64,000 nucleotides of DNA from Zasmidium citrigriseum (GCA_002786025.1 NHNW01000020.1:558001-622000); one strand, 5' to 3'; shown: positions 43,968 to 55,971, counted from the stretch's first letter. A program made the numbers and translations. The notes: a model not told the origin generated them from the sequence alone.

Positions 43968-44974
43968 TTTCGCGATCGGCAAATGGGGCAGCGGCGTCGA
44001 TCAAAGGCAATGTCATCTACGACTCATCATCATCGCCTCCTCCGCCAGCAACAACAACACCCAGTCTCGGTCTCGAACAGCAAGAGTAGAAGGGAATGAA
44101 GACAGATGAGCTACCGTCACCACCGGCGTGCTCGCAGCCAAGCAGCGTCAATCGACGGTCCCCCAGTGCGAGGCTAAAGTGAGACTCTGCACCACACTCC
44201 GCCGCCGCTCAAGTGGAGACCCCTCAAAGAGCTCCGTAGCGAGACGCTGTGCAGCATGGATTGCATGGGGCTCCGCAAACCTGTGCTCGAGTGGCTCGAG
44301 TGGTCGGCCACGAGACCTTTGGATCTGACCATCCATCACCACCACAACAACAGCAGGGAAGATTCTCGTCTTGCAGCCCTGGCCTGGTCGACCCGCGGCT
44401 GCCGTCGACCGCCTTTCACTGGTGGAATATCGTCGCTGTTGTCTTCACGACACCACCCAACTACGCTCCACTCGTCCGCCGGCCAGTCCTCCTCATCGAT
44501 ATAGGTTGACATGAAGGATGCGATGGCGGATGACATGTTCATGCAGGTGTCACCAATCGCCCACGAGCGTGCCACACGATCTGGTATGCAAAATGCCTTT
44601 TGCCGAACTCCTGGGTTCGCACCACGCGCCGCAGATTAGGCACGCTCCGACCTCACGTCTTCGCTGCTAACCTTGCTTGAGCGACACATCGTATCTCGTC
44701 CGACCAGCATGCTCAGGGGCCAGCCTGGGAATTGTAAAACTTAGATCTCACTATCACATCGACCATCCAGGCACATTGGTGGTGTTGACGATGATTAACC
44801 TGTTCTTGTCGTTTAGTAACACGGTATGGCGAGATCGAGGGAGAGATTGGAGCGAGAAGTCCTATCATGTTTCTTGATGGAGGTTTCATCCTCGTTCCGG
44901 TGACGAATGCTGTTGCTGTTATCCGTCGAGTCCTGGTCAGCTTACCGAACAAGCGGTGTTGAGGAAACCACACA
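43968..44974. promoter_or_regulatory. Divergent promoter region, xlnR / transcription-factor-like gene
   Basis: 1 kb without a supported gene. Likely contains the xlnR promoter and leader. No binding site assigned. Confidence 0.4.
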
Positions 44975-46876
44975 ATGGCGAATACGCTCACGCCTCCATT
45001 GGCGGAGAGGCCACGCACTCCCACACACCTACGAAAAGATTCCGCCCTCGATGACCAAAGCCACCATGGCTGCGTGCCCACAAGCGGCATGTCAACATGG
45101 GACATGAAATACTTCCCCATCACGACATACTCCAGCAAAACGACAGCCCTGAGTGAACGACAGCGAGAAATTCTTGGCTCAGTCAAAGGAAGAGAACTGA
45201 CAGCGATCCGGCGGGAGTCCATCAGCGACAACGGTGTTAAATCCGAGTCGCCATGTTCGTCCGTGGGTCCTCTGAAAGGAGGCCTCAAGAAGCGCATCAA
45301 GAGACATCAGTCTAAGGCTGTTATTGTACCTCCTTCGAGGACTCTTAGCCCGGTCGTCGGTGCTGTACCTTCCAGTCATATGCATATTCCGGAGTTTGGT
45401 GAGTCTCCTACAGTCTTCCTATGCTGGCTGCTAATGACCTCTAGTGTTTCGAGTGGCGCTGCCCAGCCTGGTGTTGTCACAAGACATTGCAACGTACGCA
45501 AAGCCTTCGACCAAGTCTAGCATTACTCTGACTTCTTATAGATGGGTGACGATGTACTTTCGCGAGCCAATGGCCTACCACTGCTACAACTACAGCGAAG
45601 GGATGTGGCTAGACGCTTTCCAGGGCCGTCCTCCCTCACGCACCACCCTCACCCACAAGGCGAGGCTTTTACGCATGGTCAATGAGTGTATTGACAACTT
45701 TGAACACGTGGATCTTGAGCTGCTCATCATGGGCATCACGACGATCTTCAAAGTGAGCACGGATGATGGGAGTAGTTCACTTAACGTTCCTGAGCTCTTT
45801 ACACCTCATGCCGTGAGTTACCTGACCGGCCTGATCGTGGAGACTTACGCTGATGTTGTGTCAACATAGGATCCAGAAGACCTTCGGAGAATCCTCAAAC
45901 GAATGGAAATCGTCGTCCTCCACGCCAACGCCCTGAACCGCCTCCTCGACCAAAGAGGCCCCAACACCCCATTCGAACACTTTCCCGGCATTGAAGACAG
46001 CATGCCACTGTACTTATCCCCGTCCCCAATCCTCTCATCCGATACTAACACCCTCCCAGCGTCGACGTAATAATCTCCTCCGCCCACGCCACAGCGCCCC
46101 GCTACACAACCCCCACAACAAACTTCCTAACCCTCTGTCCCAACCGTAAGCCAACACAAGGTACCTCTTCCACTCACACCACCCCGAATCCACTAACTCT
46201 TACCATAGGAATCGACCCCTTCCCCCACCTCCCAACTCCGTACACCGAAGGCCTCTCCTTCGCCACCCTCGTCCCAGGAACCCTCCCTCCCCAGGCCCTC
46301 AGCGCGTACCGCAACCTCGCCACCCTCTCCCGCGTCAGCGCCTCCACCTCCGTCCCCGCAGCCGCACACTTCAAATACTTTGCCATCGACCCCCGGGTCA
46401 ACGCCGTCCAACACCAACTCCTCTCCGTGCCGCACTGGGACGCCCTCCCGCCCTCCTCCCAAGAAGATTCCTGCCGCGTCGTCTACGAGTCCTGCCGAAT
46501 CGCGTGTATTTTATACTCGAATTCCGTTATCCATCCTGTGCCTACGACGGTGGGGAGTTGGTTGCCTTGTTTGTTGGGGGATCTTAAGTATTTGCTTCTG
46601 AGGAGTGGGGTTCCGAAGAGGGGGCATGAGGCTGTGCCGTTGGCGGTTTGGGTGGCTTTTGTGGGGTGTTTGTGTAGTTTTGGGACGGGGGAGTGGGAGT
46701 TTTTTGTGGGGTATTTGAGGGGGGTTTGTGAGGTTGCTGGACTTAGGCAGTGGGAGAGGGTGAGGGGGGTGTTGGAGGGTTTCCTTTGGGAGGAGAGGGC
46801 TTGTGCGCGGGGGGCGGGGGTTGTTTGGGGCGTTGTGAGTAAAGATTGGGAACGGGGGAAGTCGGTGGAAGGATAG
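44975..46876 (+). CDS. Fungal transcription-factor-domain-like protein without zinc cluster
   Basis: Six exons: 44975-45398, 45445-45493, 45542-45812, 45870-46009, 46060-46145 and 46209-46876, with introns of 46-63 nt, give 545 residues. The N-terminus (1-140) is Ser/Lys rich with a basic patch GGLKKRIKRHQSK, but has no C6 cluster. The body resembles the fungal-specific transcription factor domain family 2: WVTMYFREPMAYHCYNYSEG, LLRMVNECIDNFEHVDLELL and the late block YESCRIACILYSNSVIHPVP. Such proteins without a DNA-binding cluster occur in fungi and may act as partners or regulators. All joins preserve the frame and yield continuous helical pattern. Domain assignment is by pattern and moderate in certainty; target genes unknown. 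Confidence 0.68.
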
Positions 46877-48644
46877 GTGGAACTTGAGATGCGCGAGGAG
46901 GGAGGAGAGACTGCATTAAAAGCTGTATCTATTCGCAATGGTTTGTCGATGGGTGACGTGAAGTCGACGTCGCTCATGTGTACTTACTTTTGCCAGGATT
47001 GCCTGCTTGTCCTGACGGCCGATGTGCAGGGTATCTCATCCGCAAAGTACTCTACAAATCGAGATCAAATCTCCACCATCAACATGGAAATCCCACACCA
47101 AGCGGTGAGCAACTCACCAGATCCTGGTTGCTGGTTTTGGTTCCTGTTCCCAGTTTCTCAGAATTCTCCGAGTCGTTACCGCGTACCAAGTCCATGGTAA
47201 GATCCAGGACAGAACGTGCGGTCGAGCGTGCGATTGGGATGCGTGTTTCACAAGAGACTGTTCTATATCTTCACCGACGCGCTGGATGTTGCATGGTGCG
47301 GTGTTTCATCTCGCCGAGTAGTATAGGCGCGCGTGCTGAAGAGGAGACCCGCCGCAGTGGAAGCGTCATCTATGTCGCGTGTGAGCGGTTTGGGCAGCTG
47401 GAGGTTGGCGTCGTGGGGTTGAGATGGTGAGTCGCTGTGCATTCTTCTCAACGGGATGTGTTTCAAGGGATTGAGATGTCTAGGCGTTGGTGATGATGAG
47501 GTGCGGTGCCTGCGAGTCGCCAACAATTACCGCGTCGCTGGCACGAACCATAGCAAAATCTGCGAGCGCGTTTCCTTAAGACCAGGTATTATCGCTGCCA
47601 ATGCATCCTGCATGTTTCAGGCCGCATCGCATCGATCTCCTCAGGTTTGGGTTCGAGTTTCTGAAGAAAAGAAGACAGGCATAGCCAGGACAATGCCTCC
47701 TCACAAATTTCCAACGAGAAGGTATTATTAATGCCAGCAAAACTCGGTAGTTGGGAATTCGTACCAACAGCAAGGGTGCGTGAGGCATTAGGGCACGGGC
47801 GTGAGAAGCAGCCGCGTGCCGAAGGGGAGGAGGAACAACAAAGCAGAACCGTTGTCGCGAACTGGGATGCGCAGTGGATCTTCGGAGGTGAAGTTTTGCA
47901 GGCGCAGACGTGTTTTCGGGAACATGTCCGTGGTGTGTGCTATAGGCGAGGTAGGCCGAATGCCAGGCGATGCTGAGCGGGCTTGTGGCGTGCATGGGTG
48001 CAGCCAGGGCTGGGTGGATTGGGATGGGTGCAGGTGGTGGTGTGATGGTGGGTGAGATGGAGAGAGGAAAGTAGAATGGTGAACTGTTGTTTGGGGAAGG
48101 GGATGTGATGATTTGAATGTTTTGAAGAGGTGTTGATATCGATGATACCGGTATTGACAATGGGTTGAAGAATGGAGGCATGCATAGTTGTGCACTGCGA
48201 GTCAGTGATCCGGCGCAATGGGCCCTCACCCTTGTCTAGCGACCCGTGTCGGTGGCTTCTGGCCTGAGCAGAAGTGGATGCCAGCAAGCAGCGCTGGTCG
48301 ATACTCCTCTCGTCGCATCCACCTCCACCACCGCTTGCATATCTCTCCTCTTCCTCTTCCTCCAACTCCAGCTGCTGCCAGACGAATAATCGACACCACG
48401 CCAGCGTCTGCGAACCATCCGTCCACTGAGGAGATCGCTCTCTGCCCGCCGCCCGCTGATTGGCAGCAACCAGCACGATCTACGAGCAGGCTAGCGTAAA
48501 ATGGCTTGGTGCTGAGGCCGACCGTCCAACCTTCGCCAAACCCACCCGCCCACGCCGTGCCTTTCTCCCGTCCCGGTGGAGCTCGTCGCACGCTGGACCC
48601 AGCTGCGCCGTGGTCTCAGAGGAACGTCGACTTCTTCCATCCAC
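46877..48644. other. Long intergenic region
   Basis: 1.8 kb without a convincing gene. Around 47160-47330 the plus strand has short pieces in different frames (ILRVVTAYQ, then LFYIFTDALDVAWCGV) that vaguely recall an RTA1-type membrane protein, too fragmentary to call. The last 400 bp are the pyrimidine-rich promoter and leader of the next gene. Confidence 0.4.
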
Positions 48645-50059
48645 ATGGCAGAGAACAACCAAGTCCCGCTGGCTCGCCCGAATCGCCGGGGCAGCTGGGC
48701 GAGGGCCTTTGAGCGTGTTAAGGACGCCATGAAGCGACGACGCTCCAGCAGTAGGGCGCTGCAGCCCATATCGCAGCCCGATCCGCCGAATCAGGAGCCT
48801 ACAACCAGCACGACGGAACCCACGAATACAGCTCCCCAAATACCGGAAGATATTGAGGAGCCTGCGAAACCAGAGTCTGTGCCGACCGTACCTGCCGAGA
48901 CCTCGACCCGAGAACCTCTCATCACTGCAGACAACACTTTAGATGTCGATGAGGACGCCGAAAACGACGAGGACGATTCGCAGTTCCCGATATTCTCGAC
49001 ACGAACGGCCATCACCGATGAGAGGGCCCGCGATCTGTTTGCTAAGTACAACATGAAGTACGATCCTCGAGGGAAGAGACCACAACAGGAACCGCCAAAC
49101 AAGATTCGGCGAGTAGAGAAGCCTGTACGGCTTAGGGTGCACTGGACTTGTCACGAATGCAGTTCGCAGTTTGGCATGGAGAAGGTGTGCATGAACTGTG
49201 GGCATCGTCGGTGTCGGGACTGTGTTAGGCATCCTCCCAAACGGGCGAGGCAGGTGGTGGAGGTGAATATGCCACAGGAAGAAGAAGAGCAGCAAGAGAT
49301 CCAACCGATGGCCCCGCCGACTTTGGGCGAGGAAACAACCGCAGTAGACCCCGACCTACAATCATACCGCGAAGAGCCATCAGCACCACTACGACCAGCA
49401 GAAGATGCGTCCCCAAAAGGGACTCCGAGGACGTTAGCACCAGTAGCTACAGGAGGGGAACCTTCATCATCGCAGCCATTGGAGATCGATGATGACGCAG
49501 ATGCCGATTACGAGAACCTACGCTCGACTCAATTAATGATGTACACACGACCCCGTGCTGCCATTCATACAGTGCTGGGACCGATATCCAAACCAACTCG
49601 AAGGACATGCCACGAATGCAACACACCGATACTACCGAATAGTCGCCACAACTGCCCCAACTGCGGACACGAGAAATGCGATCTATGTTCATCACCTCAA
49701 CACCCGATTGCAGGTCCCAGCAACCAAGAACCTGAGGAAGAAGTCCCTATGGTGCGAGCGGTCAAGCGAGTATACCGGAAACCACGGCAACGGGTCAGGT
49801 ACAGATGCGAGAATTGCAACACGCACTTCGTGGAATCGGACAGATGCGTCGAGTGTGGTCACGAGCGGTGTCAAACTTGCCACCGTGAACCGTAAGTCTA
49901 ATAACCATGACTCGCCCCCAAATAACCATACTGACCTGAAACAGACCTAAACGCCATCATCGCGCACATGATCCGGAAATCCTCGCAGCAGTCGCGAATC
50001 GACTCGCGGCCTATGGAGGCGGTCTCGGACAACCACCTGGCATAACAGCATCCGGTTGA
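48645..50059 (+). CDS. Protein with three repeated Cys-rich (zinc-ribbon-like) modules
   Basis: Exons 48645-49891 and 49945-50059 (53-nt intron) give 453 residues. The first ATG in frame is 48645; the longer frame begins at GTG. The N-terminal basic segment GSWARAFERVKDAMKRRRSS (about 15-34) could be amphipathic. Three modules share C-x2-C, a spacer, C-x2-C-G-H-x2-C-x2-C: TCHECSSQFGMEKVCMNCGH (near 166), TCHECNTPILPNSRHNCPNC then GHEKCDLC (near 325) and RCENCNTHFVESDRCVECGH then ERCQTC (near 388). Long acidic, disordered linkers separate them. Exon 2 supplies PKRHHRAHDPEILAAVANRL and a Gly-rich end. The modules look zinc binding, with a spacing unlike RING or PHD; function unknown. Confidence 0.75.
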
Positions 50060-51461
50060 TCGATCCATACACGAACATGTTTTCTTTGCGTTGTCTTGTC
50101 TCGCATTACTGGGAGGAAAACTCACGAACAACATCTCTCATCACTCCGCTTCACGATACCATTGATTTTCACAACTGGCGGGCATTGGCATTGTTGCTTT
50201 CTGGAACGACGACGAAGTTTGGGCTATTGCTATCATCACTGGATACCAGACTGGGCATGGAGGATTGAAAATTTGGGAATCACGGATGGGTTTGGCATGT
50301 CCGCCCATTGAAAGGGCGACGGGCGTATTTGGATGGGAGGTCCTAATGTTTACGACTCTGGTTCGGGCACTGCAGTGAGCAGGAGGACGATTGTGATTTT
50401 GGTTTCTTGACGATGATGACACTATCATTATCGCTTTTGAGGAGGGTTGGCAAGAATAGCGAAATGCTGAACAGGCCACGCTTTACCAGTCGCTGGTTTT
50501 CACCTCACACTTTCTCAGACATTTTCGATGCATACAGTGTACATTCTGCATGCATGCAGCGTTCCAAACTTCTCATGCCGTTGTTTCGCTTGTCTGCATA
50601 CATGTACCTGCTGCATTCCACGTTCCCGTCCACGCGCCTAGTATGCTGGCATGACATCTCACGCGATACACACATACGAGCGCTACCGACGCCGTGTCCC
50701 CAGCCCAGACAACACATCGTGAGGAGCTGTTGTGTTACCATGGCGTCTACGTCTCGTTCTTTCTCCGCGGCGGCCGAAGGGCTCGGCTCCGACGGAGGGC
50801 TTCGGACTTGTTGAAATGGTAGAGACGAGACTATCGTCATGCTTTAAAAGTTTGGCCCCCGAAGAGCGAAGGCGTGGTATATACTTTGACCTCTTGTGCG
50901 CCACTGGCATGGCTGGGGCACGTGTCTGGACGCTATGGATGGGAAAATGGCAAGTGCAAGAGATGTGGTATGAAGTTTGTGGGAGGAGGCGTCAATGGCT
51001 TGGATGTGGCTTCACGGATCCAGGTACATGTAGCTTGAAAAGCATCATCATAGCTTTGAGCCTTTGCGGTCTTGCGGTCTTTGGCTTGAGGGGAATTTGG
51101 GATGGTTTCGGTGCCGAGATGAAGGCAAAGAAGGTTGCGATGAAGACTGGTTTGTGTGGAGGCTGGAGGGTGGGAAGCGGGTGTTGTTTTGGAGGTACCG
51201 GACTCTCGAGAGGGATGAGGGCCATCGATGATAAGGGAGCGTGTCTGGACTTGAAGGAGCTGGTGAGGACTGTGGTTCTGCAGGGAACGCGTTTTCCCAT
51301 TGCAATCACCACTCATCAGCAGACAACAGTCCATCGGCATCACTCGAACGCGGTAGGAAACGAATACCGCTGGCACTAGGGCACGAACATCGCCCGTATG
51401 CCTTTCTCCTTTCCACGCAACCGAAATCCACCATTCATCAACCATCAATCTTCAACTGCTG
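50060..51461. other. Intergenic region
   Basis: 1.4 kb. Open frames on both strands have no domain or splice support. No RNA gene seen. Confidence 0.4.
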
Positions 51462-51665
51462 AGCGTTCGCACCTCTCTCCGTCTCCGCCGTGCCCTACCT
51501 GGAGTGGCTTCGATAGCGTCGACGTTGTGGATTGCCGGCGCGGCCTGGGCCGTAACCCAGTGCTCGGGCCAGAGCGCCAACTTCATTGGGAGGTTTTATG
51601 CAAAGGGCGCGCGAGTCATGGAGCTGGGTATGGAGAACGCGTTGCTGCGTGGTGATGTTGTTTGA
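51462..51665 (+). CDS. Orphan exon-like open segment, product unknown
   Basis: A plus-strand frame reads SVRTSLRLRRALPGVASIAS then TLWIAGAAWAVTQCSGQSAN and FIGRFYAKGARVMELGMENA, ending in LLRGDVV and TGA. The basic start followed by one hydrophobic segment and a helical tail looks like a small mitochondrial membrane protein. There is no ATG in this frame between the preceding stop and the segment, so a first exon would have to be upstream, or the gene is truncated. It lies about 460 bp from the transposon. The call rests on composition only. Confidence 0.3.
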   Translation, partial: SVRTSLRLRRALPGVASIASTLWIAGAAWAVTQCSGQSANFIGRFYAKGARVMELGMENALLRGDVV

Positions 51666-52121
51666 TGGGATGTTGATGAGGAGGTTTGTTGAATGTGGAT
51701 GCAGGAACGGGGGAGATGGGGAAGGTAGGAAGGGAAGTCTAGAATCCATACCAAGAGGCAAGAGCAGGGATGTTTCTCAACCTGGTCTTTCCTCAACTTC
51801 GTCTTGTGCTTTCCAGGTCGCGTCGTTAACGCCAGTTCCTCGAAACCACCATCATTCCTTGCCCTCACATGATGTTTCCATCTCACTCAAAACACCACAA
51901 CCCCCCGTTTCAAAAACCCATCTCACGATGAAAACATTTCCCAATCTTCCGGATCCGCACCACCAGCCGCTCTCTCGGGACAGCAGCGGGGACATCCCTG
52001 TATTGCATACCGCAACGTTCGGTGCCATAACACTGGAAAAGGAACCCGGTGGATGGGATACCCCAGGGGCGATATGAAACGACTTATTGACTCGATTGTG
52101 GAGAAATTGATGAGGAGAAGG
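51666..52121. other. Intergenic left flank of the transposon
   Basis: No gene supported; the open plus-strand frame through 52077 is Ser/Pro/His rich and not protein-like. Composition here is normal and shows no strong RIP signature, unlike the adjacent element. Confidence 0.4.
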
Positions 52122-52130
52122 CGTATAACT
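52122..52130 (+). repeat. Target-site duplication, left (CGTATAACT)
   Basis: Nine bases directly before the left inverted repeat are repeated exactly after the right inverted repeat at 55417-55425. Nine-bp duplications are typical of Mutator-like elements. Confidence 0.85.
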
Positions 52131-52183
52131 CCCCGATGCTAAATCGGACCCTCCTATCCCTTAAACCCCCTATCGATATCGTA
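52131..52183 (+). repeat. Left terminal inverted repeat
   Basis: Begins CCCCGATGCTAAATCGGACC and ends ATCGATATCGTA. Compared with the right TIR it differs only at a handful of places; most are C-to-T or G-to-A (for example TATCCCTTAAACC against TGTCCCTTGGACC), as expected if the left copy was hit by RIP. Confidence 0.88.
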
Positions 52184-52899
52184 TTATAGATCCCGGCTTT
52201 ATAGCTAAATTTACTAGTAAACGCGGGATTATAACTACCCTACCTACACCTATTACTACTACCTTACTGCCGCTAGCCTTCTACGAGCCTATATATGTTA
52301 TTACCTAACCTCGCGTTATTAATAGCTATTTCTTTTATAGCTATAATCGACGTTTCTTATTAATTCTAATATCTACCCCTTTAAGGACTAAATATAGGCT
52401 TCTAGCTATATCTTATATACTATCTTACTAGCAAAAACGGTACTTAGAAGCCCTATAAGGGTTATAGAGCGGGCTAATAGTATTATAGAGGGTTAAGAGG
52501 TTAGAGCTACTAGAAGTAGTATTACTAAGGGTATAGAAGGGCGTTATAAGACACTAGAGCGAGTAGTAGACGTTATAGTGCTAGCTACGTTATATATAGG
52601 GGTTATTAAGGGTATTATTACTACTAGAGGTGTTATAGATAGCTAAGAGGGTAGTACTAAGGTCAAGGGGGGTATAGAGGGTAGTAGAAGGAAGACTAGA
52701 GTGCCTCTATCTAGGTATATTATAACCGCTAAAGGTTAGTAATTACTCGTTATTACTCGGCTAGTATCTACTTTATCTACTCGAGCTCGGAGGGCGTTAA
52801 TAGTACTACTACTAGCGCTATAGACGATATAGGCTCGAATCTAGTATCGTTATTATTACTATAGTTACTAGCTATAGTATTTAAGTAGTACTATAGTCT

Positions 52900-55000
52900 A
52901 TAAGCCTAACCCCCTACCTTATAGCGACACTAGCGGTTGTTATAAGCTCCTTTATAGCTATACTAGATACTATTCGGTGCCTTAGCTCGTAGCTGTAATT
53001 GTAATAGTTAAGGGGGTAGTAGCTCGAGCGTAGAAGCTACTAGGCTAACCTTCTTCGCCCTCTACGCTCGAAGGGCGACGTTCTTATTACTAAGCTTACG
53101 CCTCGTAAGAGCCCGAGTAGTAGTAAATCTACTAGTACCTAGGCGTAATAGCTAGCGGCTTTAATTAACGGCTAGTGCCCTCGTCGTTATATAGTACTAC
53201 TCCTTAGGGTAGAGGTAATAGTAAGAGTTAAATTCCTCGAGTAATAGAGGTTAGTTTGTCTTATAGAGCTCTATAAGCCTATAAAGGCACGGCTAGCTAT
53301 AGACCTTCTTCTTATAGCTATTATAGGCGTAGTCTAGGTATCCTTCGTATTAATATCTATAGCTAAGAAGCTCGCTAGTAACCTTATCTTTAGTACCTAG
53401 AAGAGCTTCTACTTACTCGTTATCGTTAAATAGTTTAGTAAGGTAGTAATAATAGAGTCTATTACGTATAGAGCTCTAAAACTCGTCTAGTATTAATCTA
53501 GGCGCTTTAGTAAGGTTAGTAGCTCGCTTCTTATTATACTACTTTACGCCGTAGCGCTAGAAGTTTATAAGTTTCTCGAAGAGTACGTAGATATTGTTAC
53601 GGCTAGAAACGAGCTACTACTTTATCTTCGAATACTAGCCCTTAACCCTTAATAATAACTTCTCGCTAAAGTGCCTTATCTTATTAGTCTAGTAGTCTAC
53701 GAATCGACGGCGGTACTAGTGCTAGTAGTTATTAAAGTAGTCGCCTATCTTAGGCTACGTTTCCGTAAAGTCCTTTAGCTACTCTAGAAACTCGTCTTCC
53801 GTTAGTAAGTAAATTATAGTATAAAAGTATCTTATTAGATGCTCTATAGCCTCTAAATTATACTAGCTACTACCCTTAGCGTTACGCTACTACTAATATA
53901 AGGCTCTAAGGGTACGTACCTTTATAAGAAAGTCTTACCTAAGGTGCTATTCGTAGACTAATTTACCTATATATTCCTTAGGCTATATAGCGTCGATAGC
54001 GTTAATTATAGCTTCCTTACGATCTAAGATAATAGCGTTTAGTAGCGATATGCCGTGCTTCTTAAAGGTTTAACGTAGAAATCGTATTATATGCTTATAG
54101 TCTTACTAGCTAGCTCCGTCTATAATAGTAATTACTAGGTTAATCGTAGTATTTATACCGCTACGGGTATAGTAATCGAATAACGCCTTCTTATATGCGT
54201 TTGTCTTAAAGGTAGTATCTATAATAAGTACCTAAGGGTAGCGCTTATACTACTCGATTACCTTAGGGTAGATTATAATAAGCTACTTAATTTAACTAGT
54301 CCTCGTAATAGTATCGAAGGCTACCTTATAGCCGTTCTCGTAAAGTAGTTAGAGCGTTCGCTCGGCTTAATTGTAAAGGCGACGGTCGTTAAGGTTGCGC
54401 CTAGCTCGCTCGTTATTAAGATCCTTTATCGTCGTAACTACCTTATTATTATCTATAAACTAGTCTAGCTTCGTAGCTATTATACCTACCTTCTATAGTC
54501 TAGTAATCGTCGACTCGTAATCCTTCTAAGAGCGTCGACAGACGTTAGCTAGAGCGCCGAGATATAATACTAGCTCGTAATTATAACGTAGATAACTACT
54601 ACTATATAAGGTAAGGGTATAGGCCGAGTTAAGAGAGTCGTCTTAATCTACGGCAATACCCTTAAACTTAAACGGATAGCTAGTCTTCTTAGTACGTATA
54701 AATCGCTTGCCCTTACTATTACGCCTATTATATTTGTCCTTCTTTATATAGTATATCTTAAACTTATACGGCGGCTCGCCCTTCTTCTTATACTTTAAGC
54801 CTCTACGGACGAACTTATATCTAGTAAGCTTCTTATAGTCGTGGACAGTAGCTATAAAGGCAGCTAGGCTCTTATATTTACGCTCTTCTAGCAAACTAGC
54901 TAGTAGAAGTAACCCTTCTTTAAATCTATTAGATCTAGCTCTACCCTCTTCTTCTTCGTTAACGTCGATCGGATTACCGCTAGTCTACGTAATAATATCC
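52900..55000 (-). pseudogene. MULE transposase remnant
   Basis: Minus strand, boundaries approximate. An N-terminal open piece at 54894-54643 (FIATVHDYKKLTRYKFVRRG, later RTKKTSYPFKFKGIAVD) resembles a FAR1-type DNA-binding domain. Near 54240-54110 the frame reads VLIIDTTFKTNAYKKAL and ends in IIDGAS followed by two stops; the first is the D-T-T-F-K-T-N motif around the first catalytic Asp of MULE transposases. Between these the frame is broken by many TAG and TAA codons, of the kind made by C-to-T change in CAG/CAA codons. Inactive. Confidence 0.75.
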
Positions 55001-55363
55001 TTAGACTCTTCCTTAATTACAGGCTCGTCGATAACGATAGGCTCGTTACTTAGCCTAACGATAACGAGCTCGTTTATAGGCTCTAACTTAATAGGGGGGT
55101 AGGCTAGCTTAGTAGCGGCGTTAGTAGCGGCGTTAGTAAGGAAGTCTTGCTCGTATACATATTGTAAGGACTAAGGGGGTAGAAGTAATAGCGGAGAGTC
55201 TATTAGGAGCGGTGTTAAGTAATAGGAAGGGTAGTAGTAGGGGTAGAAGGAAGGAAGGTATATTGTTAATAAGATAGTAAGGTGCGCGTCTACGCGTGTA
55301 TGCTAAACTATACATATTTACTAGGGAAACACACTGTACGAAACATAATCGAGCATACGGCAG

Positions 55364-55416
55364 TACGATATCGATGGGGGGTCCAAGGGACAGGGGGGTC
55401 CGATTTAGCATCGGGG
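55364..55416 (-). repeat. Right terminal inverted repeat
   Basis: Inverted copy of 52131-52183: 53 bp, read on the minus strand as CCCCGATGCTAAATCGGACC then CCCCTGTCCCTTGGACCCCC and CATCGATATCGTA. It keeps CpA and TpG dinucleotides, so it appears free of RIP. Confidence 0.88.
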
Positions 55417-55425
55417 CGTATAACT
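55417..55425 (+). repeat. Target-site duplication, right (CGTATAACT)
   Basis: Exact copy of 52122-52130. The empty site would read AAGG-CGTATAACT-TGCAGG. Confidence 0.85.
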
Positions 55426-55971
55426 TGCAGGTGAGATGCAGGTTGGGGAAGGGGAATGGTATACCGGATCCTTTTATGATGGGGTGGGAGTCATGGACAG
55501 TGACTGCTTTGGGGGTGCAGAGGAGGTTGTTTGGACTTCACCTCTTGATGGTTGATGGATTGGCGGTCATACATGGCCTGGAAGGGGCATGTGAAAGACT
55601 AACGGAAAGTCCTCAGAAGAGACCATCGGAGCCGGTGAAGACGCAAGACGAGTCTGCCGCCTCATAGCAGACGCAACATCTGTTCCCAGCATTGGAGGCT
55701 ATGAGAATCATATATTGCCGATGTTGATGTTCCACTCGTCACGGATAAGCATGCTACCAGTAGCACGACTGGTCACGATGCCGCGCTCAAATGCTCAACT
55801 GTGCCGCAGAGATGCAGCTCAGCTTGGCCTCCAATCGCCATTGTAAGTAGACTGTTACCTCCTACATGACAACTTCTCGTTTCTTTCGCTCCCGCAAACA
55901 AGCCTTATTTCCCTGGAGAATTGCTCCCAGAAAGACCACAATCTCAACTCAACACACAAATACGAACAACC
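55426..55971. other. Right flank of transposon, promoter of next gene
   Basis: 546 bp of normal composition. No gene supported. Confidence 0.4.

Larger units (their letters stand above)
52131..55416. mobile_element. RIP-degraded Mutator-like DNA transposon (MULE), 3286 bp
   Basis: Bounded by 53-bp terminal inverted repeats and an exact 9-bp target duplication. The interior is AT/TA-rich with strong depletion of CpA and TpG and excess TpA on both strands, the mark of repeat-induced point mutation. Minus-strand translation shows remnants of a MULE transposase (separate entry). A DNA transposon with long TIRs and 9-bp duplication plus a FAR1-like and DDE-type transposase fits the Mutator superfamily. 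It can no longer encode a working enzyme, so it is a fossil or at best a non-autonomous copy. Confidence 0.88.

Noticed and set aside
47160..47330. Fragments recalling an RTA1-type membrane protein in several frames
   Set aside because: Pieces are short, frames change without splice sites, and no continuous family signature is visible.
54643..54894. Stand-alone 83-codon ORF inside the AT-rich block
   Set aside because: It is the longest surviving piece of the degraded transposase, not an independent gene.
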